A stretch of 64,000 nt of DNA, taken from the NCBI RefSeq assembly GCF_016772415.1, contig NZ_JAGSGD010000001.1, positions 2,133,501 to 2,197,500 of the forward strand, read 5' to 3'. The stretch's first letter is position 1. Every line of letters starts with the position of its first letter. This document shows, piece by piece, positions 19,641 through 28,487 of this stretch. The DNA is from Phenylobacterium glaciei (lineage in GTDB: Bacteria; Pseudomonadota; Alphaproteobacteria; Caulobacterales; Caulobacteraceae). Under the pieces are notes generated by a model. It was not told the origin of the DNA. It saw only the letters and a list, made by a program, of their open reading frames with translations, and made no database searches. The position numbers and the translations under genes were made by a program.

Positions 19641-21686
19641 TTAGGTCCAGTCCAGATCGGCGGCGGCGAACTCGGCGTTCTCCTGGATGAAGCGGAAGCG
19701 CAGCTCCGGCTTGCGGCCCATCAGGGCCTCCACAAGGTCCTCCACGGCCTCCTCGGAGCGGGGCAGGGTGACGCGCGCCAGGATCCGCTTCTTGGGATCC
19801 ATGGTGGTTTCTTTCAGCTGGGCCGGCATCATCTCGCCCAGGCCCTTGAAACGGCCGATCTCCGGCTTCTTGCCCTTGAACTCGGTGGCCAGCAGCTCCT
19901 CGCGGTGAGCGTCGTCGCGGGCATAGATGGTCTTGCCGCCATGGCTCATCCGGTAGAGCGGGGGCAGGGCGAGGTAGAGCCGTCCCGACCGGATCATGTC
20001 GGGCATGGTCCGGTAGAAGAAGGTGATCAGCAGGCTGGCGATGTGGGCGCCGTCGACGTCGGCGTCGGTCATGATCACCACGCGCTCATAGCGCAGATCC
20101 TCTTCCTTGAACCGCGAGCCGGCCTGGACGCCCAGGGCCAGCATCAGGTCCGACAGCTCCTTGTTGGCGCCCATCTTGTCGAGGGTGGCGGAGGCCACGT
20201 TCAGGATCTTGCCGCGCAGGGGCAGGATGGCCTGGGTGCGGCGGTCGCGGGCCTGCTTGGCAGAACCGCCGGCGGAGTCGCCCTCCACCAGGAAGATCTC
20301 AGCCCCATCGATGGCGTTGGCCGAGCAGTCGGCCAGCTTGCCGGGCAGGCGCAGCTTGCGGGTGGCCGAGGCGCGGGCCACGTCCTTGTCACGGCGGCGC
20401 TTCAGCCGTTCTTCAGCCCGCTCAACAACAAACTCAAGAAGCGCGCTGGCGGCCTTGGGCTGGGCGGTCAGCCAGTGGTCGAAGGGGTCGCGCAGGGCGT
20501 TTTCCACCAGGCGCTGGGCGTCGCTGGAGGATAGTCGCTCCTTGGTCTGGCCCTGGAATTCGGGATTGGAGACAAACACACTGACCAGGCAACCCGCCTG
20601 GGAGACCACGTCGTCGGCGGTGATGATGCCGCCGCGCTTTTCGCCGGTCAGGTCAGCATAGGCCTTAAGGCCTCGGGTCAGGGCGGCGCGCAGGCCGGCC
20701 TCGTGGGTCCCGCCCTCCGGGGTGGGCACGGTGTTGCAGTAGGACTGCATGAAGCTGTCGGCCTCACCGAAGCCGGCCGGCGTCCAGGTGACAGCCCACT
20801 CCACCTTGCCGGCTTCGCCCTTGCGCTCATAGCGTCCGGCGAAGGGTTCAGGCGTGACGGTCTCGATGCCCTTGACCCGCTCGGCCAGGAAATCTGCCAG
20901 GCCGTTGGGGAAGCGGAAGGTGGCCTCGGCGGGCGTCTGGTCCTGGATCCGCGACGGATCGCATTTCCAGCGGATCTCGACCCCGCCGTACAGATAGGCC
21001 TTGGACCGCGCCATCCGGTACAGCCGGGCCGGCTTGAAGGCCACGCCGTCGCCGAAGATGACGGGGTCGGGCGAGAAGGCGATGTTGGTGCCGTGCTTCT
21101 TGGTGGCGCCCAGCCGCTCGATGCCGCCGATCGCCTTGCCGCGGGTGAAGGCCTGGCGCCATTCGAACCCGTCCTTGAAAGCCGTGACCTCGACCCGTTC
21201 GGAGAGCGCGTTGACCACCGAGATACCGACCCCGTGCAGGCCGCCGGAGGTCTCATAGGCCTTCCCGGAGAACTTCCCGCCCGAGTGCAGGACGGTCATG
21301 ATCACTTCCAGGGCCGACTTGCCCGGATGCTTGGGGTGCGGGTCGACGGGGATGCCGCGGCCGTCGTCCTTGACCGTCAGCATGCCGTCGGCGTCGAGGA
21401 TCACCTCGATGATCTTGGCGTGGCCGGCGACGGCCTCGTCCATGGCGTTGTCCAGCACCTCGGCGAACAGGTGGTGCAGGGCGCGCTCGTCGGTGCCGCC
21501 GATATACATGCCGGGGCGCTTGCGGACCGGCTCCAGGCCTTCGAGGACCTCGATGTCCTTGGCCGAATAGCCGCCGGTGATGGCCGGATCAGGACGTGGC
21601 TCATGGCTCTCAGCCAGCGGCGCGGCCGGGGCGGGATTGAGCGCGTCGTCGAAAAGGGAAGCCTGGGGAACGGGCTTGTCGGACAT
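19641..21686 (-). CDS. parE: DNA topoisomerase IV subunit B
   Basis: A 681-residue type IIA topoisomerase ATPase subunit that unlinks daughter chromosomes with ParC. The N-terminal GHKL ATPase is marked by LEGLEPVRKRPGMYIGGTD near residue 53, EVLDNAMDEAVAG near residue 80, DDGRGIPVD near residue 110 and GGLHGVGISVVNALS near residue 150. The TOPRIM domain has FLVEGDSAGGSAKQARDR (residues about 465-482) and DADVDGAHI. The size and the ParE-like C-terminus distinguish it from GyrB, which is about 800 residues. The start at 21686 gives a 40-residue variable lead before the conserved domain. Confidence 0.95.
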   Translation of the reverse strand: MSDKPVPQASLFDDALNPAPAAPLAESHEPRPDPAITGGYSAKDIEVLEGLEPVRKRPGMYIGGTDERALHHLFAEVLDNAMDEAVAGHAKIIEVILDADGMLTVKDDGRGIPVDPHPKHPGKSALEVIMTVLHSGGKFSGKAYETSGGLHGVGISVVNALSERVEVTAFKDGFEWRQAFTRGKAIGGIERLGATKKHGTNIAFSPDPVIFGDGVAFKPARLYRMARSKAYLYGGVEIRWKCDPSRIQDQTPAEATFRFPNGLADFLAERVKGIETVTPEPFAGRYERKGEAGKVEWAVTWTPAGFGEADSFMQSYCNTVPTPEGGTHEAGLRAALTRGLKAYADLTGEKRGGIITADDVVSQAGCLVSVFVSNPEFQGQTKERLSSSDAQRLVENALRDPFDHWLTAQPKAASALLEFVVERAEERLKRRRDKDVARASATRKLRLPGKLADCSANAIDGAEIFLVEGDSAGGSAKQARDRRTQAILPLRGKILNVASATLDKMGANKELSDLMLALGVQAGSRFKEEDLRYERVVIMTDADVDGAHIASLLITFFYRTMPDMIRSGRLYLALPPLYRMSHGGKTIYARDDAHREELLATEFKGKKPEIGRFKGLGEMMPAQLKETTMDPKKRILARVTLPRSEEAVEDLVEALMGRKPELRFRFIQENAEFAAADLDWT

Positions 21687-21789
21687 GGTTCGGAAACTGG
21701 ATCGATTCGATGGGGCCTCGGTATGAATCGCCCCACCGGCTAAAGCAATGCACGCGCCGCGTTGACGCACCAAGGTTGGGGACAAGCTG

Positions 21790-22773
21790 ATGACGAGCCA
21801 ACAGGCGCCTTTGCGCATCGGCATCCTGGGGGCGGCCAAGATCGCACCCACCGCCATGGTCCTGCCGGCCAAGGCGACCGATGTCGCCACCGTGGTGGCC
21901 GTCGCGGCGCGCGATCCCGCGCGCGCCCGGGCCTTCGCCGAACTGCACGGTATCCCGGAGGTCTGCGAGACTTATGAGGACCTGATCGCCCGGCCCGATA
22001 TCGACGCGGTCTATAATGCGCTGACGCCCTCGCGGCACGCCGATCTCTCCATCGCCGCGCTGCAGGCGGGCAAGCACGTGCTGTGTGAGAAGCCCTTCGC
22101 CATGAATGCGGGCGAGGCCCGGGCCATGGTCGCGGCGGCAGACGCCAGCGGGAAGGTGCTGATGGAGGCCTTCCATTACCGCTACCACCCGCTGTTCGCC
22201 CGGGTGCTCGAGATCATCGGATCGGAGGAGCTGGGAGAGATCCGCGAACTGTCGGCGGTCTTCCAGACCAATCTGGTCGATGATGGAACCGAGATCCGCT
22301 ACGAGCGCGACCTGGGCGGCGGCTCGCTGATGGATATCGGGACCTACCCCCTGCACTGGGTGCGCACGGCGGCATGGGCCGAGCCCACCGTGGTGCGCGC
22401 GTCCGGGGTGTTCGGGCGCGGCGGGGTGGACCACTCCACGGAGGCCGAACTGCTGTTCCCCGATGGGGCTGTGGCGAAGATCAGCGGCTCGATGGTGGAG
22501 GAGACGCCGATGGCGCTGCTCGAGGTCACCGGGACGCTAGGCTCCCTCAAGGCGATCAACCCGCTGGCCCCGCAGGCGGGCCACCTGCTGCAGGTCAGGA
22601 TCGCCGGCGCCGAACCGCGCCGCGAGACGTTCAGCCGCGACCCCACCTACGACTTCCAGCTCCGCGCCTTCGTCGACGCCTGTCGCGGCGGCCCTACGCC
22701 CCTCACGTCCGGCAAGGACTCCATCGCCCAGATGGTGCTGCTGGACGCCGTCAGCGCCGCTAGCCGGCTCTAG
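21790..22773 (+). CDS. Gfo/Idh/MocA family oxidoreductase
   Basis: A 327-residue NAD(P)-dependent dehydrogenase of the sugar and inositol dehydrogenase superfamily. The Rossmann start is LRIGILGAAKIAPTAMV (residues 7-23). The catalytic EKP motif is in HVLCEKPFAMNAGEAR near residue 100. The second domain contains the family's GGGSLMDIGTYPLHW segment near residue 178 with the His/Tyr region. The substrate cannot be deduced. It stands alone on the plus strand, 103 bases from the divergent parE, and its 3' end overlaps the convergent phosphotransferase gene by 14 bases. Confidence 0.9.
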   Translation: MTSQQAPLRIGILGAAKIAPTAMVLPAKATDVATVVAVAARDPARARAFAELHGIPEVCETYEDLIARPDIDAVYNALTPSRHADLSIAALQAGKHVLCEKPFAMNAGEARAMVAAADASGKVLMEAFHYRYHPLFARVLEIIGSEELGEIRELSAVFQTNLVDDGTEIRYERDLGGGSLMDIGTYPLHWVRTAAWAEPTVVRASGVFGRGGVDHSTEAELLFPDGAVAKISGSMVEETPMALLEVTGTLGSLKAINPLAPQAGHLLQVRIAGAEPRRETFSRDPTYDFQLRAFVDACRGGPTPLTSGKDSIAQMVLLDAVSAASRL

Positions 22774-23965
22774 GTTCTGCTCTGACCAGGGCCGCCGTCC
22801 GGCTCAGCCAGTCGGCCGGATCGGCGGCGTGGTAGGGGTGTTCGGCGGGTTCGATGTTGTCGAGGAAGCCGCGATAGACCACCGCCTGCCGCGCCGCGGC
22901 GATGGGCGCCAGCAGGGTCAGCGCCCGGGCCGGGTCCGAGCCGGGGACCGCCTCGCGCCAATGGGCCAGCCAGATGGCGCGGACGGCGTCGAGGGCCTCG
23001 GGGGGCACGCGATCGAGGAAGGCGGAGCTATCCAGCAGCGGGTGGCCCACGCCGCTGTCGCCCCAATCCATCAGGGCCAGTCGCTCCCCATCGCCCCGCA
23101 GGTTGCCGGGGTGGAAGTCGCCGTGCACCAGAGTGTCCGGTAGGCCGCACGCCGCCAGCTCGGCGAACCGGCGCGGCAGGTCGGCGATGAAGGCGGTGAG
23201 CGCCCCGCGGTTCTTGGTGGAGAGCTCGGGCGCGGTGCGCTCGAACACCTCGGCGATAGCGGCGCTCAGGGCCGGGCCGCGCCAGTCGGGCAGGCCCAGG
23301 GCGAAGAGCTCCGCCTCGCGGCCGATCCACTTGGCCTGTATCCCAACCAGAAGGTCCACCATGGGGAACAACTGGTCGATCTCGGCTTCGTGCAGGTCTT
23401 GGCCTGGCAGTTCGGCCATCAGGAGACGGCCGTCGCCGTGGCCCAGAAGGACGGGCACGGCCTCGCCGGCCAAGGCGGCGATCAACGGCGCCTCGTGGGC
23501 GAAGAAGGGCGGGGTGGCTTTGAGCCAGACCGTCTGGCCCTGCACCGGGATGGCCCAGAGGCTCGACAGGTTCCAGGTGCGCACCTGGCGCGGCGGGCCG
23601 GCGGGCGTCAGGCCCTGCTCCGCCAGGATGGCGCCGGCCCAGGCCAGGTCCTCTGCGGGGCCGCCCAGCTTGGCGTAGGCGTTGCGCAGGGGGTGTTCGT
23701 CCAGCTCGCCGTCCCAGGGCTCGACGCCTTCAACCGGCCCGGCGACTTCGGCGAGGTAGGTGACCTTCACCGACTTCGGATTGGGCGCGATCTCCAGCGC
23801 CCGCAGGACAACGACCTCGATCCCATGCGCCGCGCGCACGGCGTCAATCACCGGGGCGATGTCCTGCCACCAGGGGGTGGCGATGGGCAGGGCGGGGAGG
23901 GCGCCGACGACGGCGCCGTCAGGCGTGATGAGGACGAGGCGCGCGAAGCGGGGCGGCGGGGTCAC
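22760..23965 (-). CDS. Aminoglycoside phosphotransferase-family protein with extra N-terminal domain
   Basis: A 401-residue protein. Residues about 150-400 form a small-molecule kinase fold with the Brenner motif VHGDFHPGN near residue 283 and the metal-binding DWGDSGVGHP near residue 305. Substrates of this family range from choline to antibiotics, so resistance should not be assumed. Residues 1-110 (RFARLVLITPDGAVVGALPAL) look like the start of a Nudix fold but lack the Nudix box, so a degenerate or unrelated domain is likely. The GTG start overlaps the upstream DUF3297 stop by four bases (GTGA), which decides the start and couples the two genes. Confidence 0.82.
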   Translation of the reverse strand: MTPPPRFARLVLITPDGAVVGALPALPIATPWWQDIAPVIDAVRAAHGIEVVVLRALEIAPNPKSVKVTYLAEVAGPVEGVEPWDGELDEHPLRNAYAKLGGPAEDLAWAGAILAEQGLTPAGPPRQVRTWNLSSLWAIPVQGQTVWLKATPPFFAHEAPLIAALAGEAVPVLLGHGDGRLLMAELPGQDLHEAEIDQLFPMVDLLVGIQAKWIGREAELFALGLPDWRGPALSAAIAEVFERTAPELSTKNRGALTAFIADLPRRFAELAACGLPDTLVHGDFHPGNLRGDGERLALMDWGDSGVGHPLLDSSAFLDRVPPEALDAVRAIWLAHWREAVPGSDPARALTLLAPIAAARQAVVYRGFLDNIEPAEHPYHAADPADWLSRTAALVRAEPRAG

Positions 23966-24210
23966 GCTTCCGGGGTGTCGCGGAAGTAGGGCTCGACCGG
24001 ACCCTGCAGCTTCACGGTCATGGCGTTGCCCTTGCGGTCGACGGTGGCGCCGACCGACAGCCGGACCCAGCCCTCGCTGACGCAGTACTCGTCGACATTG
24101 GTCTTCTCGACGCCCTTGAAGCGCACGCCCACGCCGCGCTCCAGGCAGGCGGCGTCGTAATAGGGGCTGTTGGGGCTGATCGCGAGGCGGTCGGGGGGCG
24201 TGTCGGACAT
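23962..24210 (-). CDS. DUF3297 family protein
   Basis: A small soluble protein of 82 residues matching the DUF3297 family, which starts MSDTPPDRLAISPNSPYYD and contains GVRFKGVEKTNVDEYCVSEGWV and GNAMTVKLQGPVEPYF. The family is short, conserved in proteobacteria and of unknown function. It is translationally coupled to the phosphotransferase gene, but the family also occurs elsewhere, so a shared job is not certain. Confidence 0.85.
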   Translation of the reverse strand: MSDTPPDRLAISPNSPYYDAACLERGVGVRFKGVEKTNVDEYCVSEGWVRLSVGATVDRKGNAMTVKLQGPVEPYFRDTPEA

Positions 24211-24278
24211 GTCTGGGCCTTGAAGAACGGTTGGGCCTGAGCCCTTGGGCGGGGTGATAGCCGCAACCCGCGCAAAGC

Positions 24279-24306
24279 AAAAGGGCCGGAGATCGCTCTC
24301 CGGCCC
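24279..24306 (-). terminator. Intrinsic terminator after glnA
   Basis: A perfect 10-bp GC stem (24283-24292 with 24297-24306) and a four-base loop are followed on the minus strand by TTTT (24279-24282) and a second T-rich stretch. It lies 27 bases beyond the glnA stop. Confidence 0.85.
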
Positions 24307-24333
24307 TTCGCAGCTTGTGGCGCTAAGCGCCGA

Positions 24334-25743
24334 CTAGCACTTGTAGTACATCTCGAACTCGACAGGGTGCGGATGGAGGGCGAGGCGCATGACCTCTTCC
24401 ATCTTCAGCTCGATATAGGCGTCGATGAACTCGTCGCTCATCACGCCGCCAGCCTTCAGGAAGCCGCGGTCCTTGTCGAGGTTTTCCAGGGCTTCCTTGA
24501 GGGAGCCGCAGACTTCCGGGACCTTCTTCTGCTCGCGCGGCGGCAGGTCGTAGAGGTTCTTGTCCTGCGGCGCGCCCGGATCGATCTGGTTCACGATGCC
24601 GTCGATGCCGGCCATCAGCAGGGCGGTGAAGGTCAGGTAGGGGTTGCCCATGGGGTCGGGGAAGCGGGCTTCCAGACGCTTGCCCTTGGGGCTGTCCACG
24701 TGCGGGATGCGGATCGAGGCCGAGCGGTTGCGGGCCGAATAGGCCAGTTTCACCGGGGCTTCGTAGCCGGGCACCAGACGCTTGTAGCTGTTGGTGGTGG
24801 AGTTGGAGAAGGCGTTGATGGCCTTGGCGTGCTTGATGATGCCGCCGATGTACCAGAGGCACATCTGGCTCAGGCCGGCGTACTTGTCGCCCGCGAACAG
24901 CGGCTTGCCGTCGCCCCAGATCGACTGGTGCACGTGCATGCCCGAGCCGTTGTCGCCGAACATCGGCTTGGCCATGAAGGTGGCCGTCTTACCGTAGGCC
25001 GCCGCCACGTTGTGGATGACGTACTTATAGAGCTGCAGCCGGTCGGCCATGACGATCATGGTGTCGAACTTCAGGCCGAGTTCGTGCTGGGCCGGGGCCA
25101 CCTCGTGGTGGTGCTTTTCCGGCTTCATGCCGAGCTCGCCCATCACCGCCAGCATTTCGCCGCGCAGGTCCTGAGCCGAGTCGATCGGGTTGACGGGGAA
25201 GTAGCCGCCCTTCGGACCCGGACGGTGGCCCATGTTGCCTTCGGCGTATTCCTTGGCGGAATTGCCCGGCAGTTCGATGGAGTCATAGGAGTAGCCGGTG
25301 TTGTTCGGCTGCACCGACCACTTCACGTCGTCGAAGATGAAGAACTCGGCTTCGGGGCCGAAGAACACCGTGTCGCCGATGCCCGAGGCCTTCACGAAGT
25401 TCAGCGCCGCCTTGGCGATGGAGCGCGGGTCGCGGTCGTAGGGGGTGCCGGTGTCGGGGTTCACAACGTCGCAGAACAGGCAAAGCGTCGTCTGCTGGTA
25501 GAAGGGGTCGATATAAGCGCTGTCCAGGTCGGGACGCAGCTTCATGTCGCTTTCGTTGATGGCCTTCCAGCCGGCGATCGACGAGCCGTCGAACATCGTG
25601 CCGTCATTCAGGAAGTCATCGTCCACCAGGTCGATGTCGAAGGTGACGTGCTGCATCTTCCCGCGGATGTCGGTGAAGCGCACGTCGACGTATTTCACGT
25701 CCTTCTCTTTGATTTCGTTCAGAATATCCTTGGCGGTGGCCAT
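24334..25743 (-). CDS. glnA: Glutamine synthetase type I
   Basis: The 469-residue enzyme makes glutamine from glutamate and ammonium using ATP and forms dodecamers. Substrate and metal motifs seen are [10 protein letters not shown] (residues 50-59), [13 protein letters not shown] (127-139), [17 protein letters not shown] (210-226) and [17 protein letters not shown] (256-272). The adenylylation target is Tyr398 in KNLYDLPP, so control by GlnE is expected. The ATG at 25743 fits the family N-terminus. It follows glnB with a 40-base gap, the usual glnBA operon, and ends at a strong terminator. Confidence 0.98.
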   Translation of the reverse strand: MATAKDILNEIKEKDVKYVDVRFTDIRGKMQHVTFDIDLVDDDFLNDGTMFDGSSIAGWKAINESDMKLRPDLDSAYIDPFYQQTTLCLFCDVVNPDTGTPYDRDPRSIAKAALNFVKASGIGDTVFFGPEAEFFIFDDVKWSVQPNNTGYSYDSIELPGNSAKEYAEGNMGHRPGPKGGYFPVNPIDSAQDLRGEMLAVMGELGMKPEKHHHEVAPAQHELGLKFDTMIVMADRLQLYKYVIHNVAAAYGKTATFMAKPMFGDNGSGMHVHQSIWGDGKPLFAGDKYAGLSQMCLWYIGGIIKHAKAINAFSNSTTNSYKRLVPGYEAPVKLAYSARNRSASIRIPHVDSPKGKRLEARFPDPMGNPYLTFTALLMAGIDGIVNQIDPGAPQDKNLYDLPPREQKKVPEVCGSLKEALENLDKDRGFLKAGGVMSDEFIDAYIELKMEEVMRLALHPHPVEFEMYYKC

Positions 25744-25783
25744 AGTCGTAATCCCCTTGCAGATGTCTCGATAGGCTAAAGTC

Positions 25784-26137
<354 letters not shown>

Positions 26138-26356
26138 TCAAACAACGCCGCCCCAGCGGTTGCCGGCTACGAGCACGCTCCGGCGCGGGGCGACAAGGGG
26201 GCGCCCGCCGAGGGTTGCGCGGTGGCGGATGGGAATCCGCAGATGTCTATTTTCTCATCAGATGCTGCGCAAGAAATAACCACTGCCGGAATCGCCTTTG
26301 TAGGCTGGCTTCCGGCGCCTAGGATCGCCGGACAAGTTCCGGCGGAGGCGTATGAG

Positions 26357-27892
26357 ATGGACGACAGGACCCCAGTTCTTATCGGAGCGGGCCAATTCAC
26401 CTATCGCGGTGACGCGGGGGCGTCGCCTTCGCCGACCCAGTTGCTGAAGATTGCAGCGGAACGCGCCGCAGCCGACGCGGGCCTGGGCGCTGAAGCTTTG
26501 GCGGCCATCGACGGCTTGGCCGTGGTGGGCTTCACCATCGACGCACCGGGCGGCGGACGGCTGGTGCCACACTCCACCAATCCCCCCGCGACCCTCGCCA
26601 GGCGGATCGGCGCGACCCCCCGCTGGGCGGTCTATTCCCACATGGGCGGCAACAGCCCGCAGCAGATGATCAACCTGGCCTGCGAGCGGATCGCCCGCGG
26701 CGACAACGACCTGACCCTGGTGGTGGGCTGCGAGTTCCTGGGTTCGGCCACCAAGCGCCTGACCAAGGGCCTGGGCTTCGACGACTGGGACGACGCCGAG
26801 GACCTGCCCGAGCCGGACCGCGTCGGCGATCCGCGTCCGGGTTCGACGCCCTACGAGAACAAGCACGGCCTGGGCAGACCCATCAATGTCTACCCGCTGT
26901 TCGAGAACGCCCTGCGCGGCCGCGACGGCCGCTCCATCCCCGACCACCAGAAACAGATGGGCGATCTCTTCGCCCCCTTCAGCGCGGTCGCCGCCAAGAA
27001 CCCGGAGGCCTGGTTCCCCGTGGCGCGCTCCTCCGAGGAACTGGTCACCGTCACCGAACGCAACCGCATGGTGGGATTCCCCTACACCAAGTACCTGAAC
27101 GCCATCATGGAGGTCGATCAGTCGGCCGGCGTGCTTGTCTGCAGCCTGAAGAAGGCGCGGGAACTCGGTGTTTCTGAAGACAAGCTCGTCTACCTGCACG
27201 GCTGCGCCGACGCCTATGACCTGTGGTTCCCCATCGACCGCCAGAACTACCACTCCAGCCCGGCCATGCGCCTGACCGGCCAGCGGGCGCTGTCGATGGC
27301 GGGGATCGGCCTCGACGACATCGGCCATATCGACCTCTATTCCTGCTTCCCGGTCGCCGTGGAGATCGGGGCCGAGGAGCTGGGTCTGAAGCTGGACGAC
27401 CCGCGCGGCCTGACCGTCACCGGCGGGCTCCCCTATATGGGCGGCCCCGGCAACAACTACGCCATGCACTCCATCGCGGTGATGATGCAGCGCCTGCGGG
27501 ACAACCCTGGCGACTGGGGCCTGGTCACCGCCAATGGCTGGTTCCTCACCAAGCAGTCCACCGGCGTCTATTCCACCAAGCCGCCCGCCAAGCCCTTCGC
27601 GCGCCAGGACCCGAAGGTGATCCAGGACCAGATCGACGCCCTGCCGCACCCGACTGTCATCGAACAGCCGCAAGGACCCGCCACTATTGAGACGTACACG
27701 GTGGTTCACGGGCGGGAGGGCTACATGATGGGCATCATTGTCGGCCGCGATTCCCAGGACCGCCGCTTCGTGGCCGTCACCCCCAACGACGAAGCCACCC
27801 TGCGCGATCTCGAATCGCGCGAAGGAGTGGGGCGTACGGGGACGGTCAGCCGGTCTGAAGACGGCCAAAAGAACCTGTTCATTCCAGACTGA
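26357..27892 (+). CDS. Thiolase-like protein (acetyl-CoA acetyltransferase annotated family)
   Basis: A 511-residue protein beginning MDDRTPVLIGAGQFTYRG, the usual opening of this thiolase subgroup, with GGAGG nine bases upstream of the ATG. The body follows the thiolase fold to about residue 420. The last 90 residues look like an added beta-rich domain (TYTVVHGREGYMMGIIVGR). The places where classic thiolases have their nucleophilic Cys, the HP pair and the C-terminal CxG read GGNSPQ, GGPGNNY and TANGWFLT, so the usual catalytic residues appear absent. It may bind acyl-CoA or act differently. It is followed 8 bases later by a histidine phosphatase gene. Confidence 0.8.
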   Translation: MDDRTPVLIGAGQFTYRGDAGASPSPTQLLKIAAERAAADAGLGAEALAAIDGLAVVGFTIDAPGGGRLVPHSTNPPATLARRIGATPRWAVYSHMGGNSPQQMINLACERIARGDNDLTLVVGCEFLGSATKRLTKGLGFDDWDDAEDLPEPDRVGDPRPGSTPYENKHGLGRPINVYPLFENALRGRDGRSIPDHQKQMGDLFAPFSAVAAKNPEAWFPVARSSEELVTVTERNRMVGFPYTKYLNAIMEVDQSAGVLVCSLKKARELGVSEDKLVYLHGCADAYDLWFPIDRQNYHSSPAMRLTGQRALSMAGIGLDDIGHIDLYSCFPVAVEIGAEELGLKLDDPRGLTVTGGLPYMGGPGNNYAMHSIAVMMQRLRDNPGDWGLVTANGWFLTKQSTGVYSTKPPAKPFARQDPKVIQDQIDALPHPTVIEQPQGPATIETYTVVHGREGYMMGIIVGRDSQDRRFVAVTPNDEATLRDLESREGVGRTGTVSRSEDGQKNLFIPD

Positions 27893-27900
27893 GATCACCC

Positions 27901-28470
27901 ATGTCGCGACTTTACCTGATCCGCCACGGCAAGCCCGCCGCCGTCTGGGGGGAGGCCGATGACGATCCGGGCCTGGATGACGCCGGCAGGGCCCAGGCGG
28001 AGGCCGCCCGCGACGTGCTGATGGCTCTGCCTGAGGCTGAGCGCCCCACCAAGGTGGTGAGCTCGCCCCTTCGGCGCTGCCGCGAGACCGCCATGCCGAC
28101 GGCGGAAGCCCTGGGCGTCGAGATCGAGATCGATCCCTTTGTCGGCGAGATTCCCACGCCCAAGGGCCTCACCGCCGAGCAACGGCCGCCGTGGCTGCGC
28201 GAGGTGTTCCAGGGGAACTGGAAGGACGTGAAGGGGGACCTGGACTACGACGCCTGGCGTCAGGACGTCGCCGGTTCGCTCAACGTGCGGGCCGGGACTG
28301 CGGTGTTCAGTCACTATGTGGCGATCAACGCGGTGATGTCGCAGCTTGCCGGCGACGAGCGCGTTCTGGTCTTCCGCCCCGATCACGCTTCGATCAGCGT
28401 GCTGGAGACGGACGGGAAGAGCCTGAGCCTGGTGGAGCAGGGACGAGAAGCCTCCACCGGCGTCCTCTAG
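27901..28470 (+). CDS. Histidine phosphatase family protein
   Basis: A 189-residue phosphoglycerate mutase-like phosphatase. The catalytic motif is LIRHGKP at residues 6-12, with a supporting Arg in VSSPLRRCRETA (the SPxxRxxxT pattern, near residue 55) and a second His in VFSHYVAINAVM near residue 137. A Glu in FVGEIPTPKG takes the acid position. The substrate is unknown. It sits between a thiolase-like gene and the NAD(P)HX repair gene with short gaps (8 and 17 bases), so the three are probably co-transcribed. Confidence 0.88.
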   Translation: MSRLYLIRHGKPAAVWGEADDDPGLDDAGRAQAEAARDVLMALPEAERPTKVVSSPLRRCRETAMPTAEALGVEIEIDPFVGEIPTPKGLTAEQRPPWLREVFQGNWKDVKGDLDYDAWRQDVAGSLNVRAGTAVFSHYVAINAVMSQLAGDERVLVFRPDHASISVLETDGKSLSLVEQGREASTGVL

Positions 28471-28487
28471 AGTTCCAGGAGTTTAGC

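Noticed and set aside
26258-27898. Long minus-strand open frame over the thiolase-like gene
   Set aside because: Same composition-driven shadow effect. The plus strand has a ribosome site and family motifs. Similar shadows over glnA, katG, nuoG and nuoL were dropped for the same reason.
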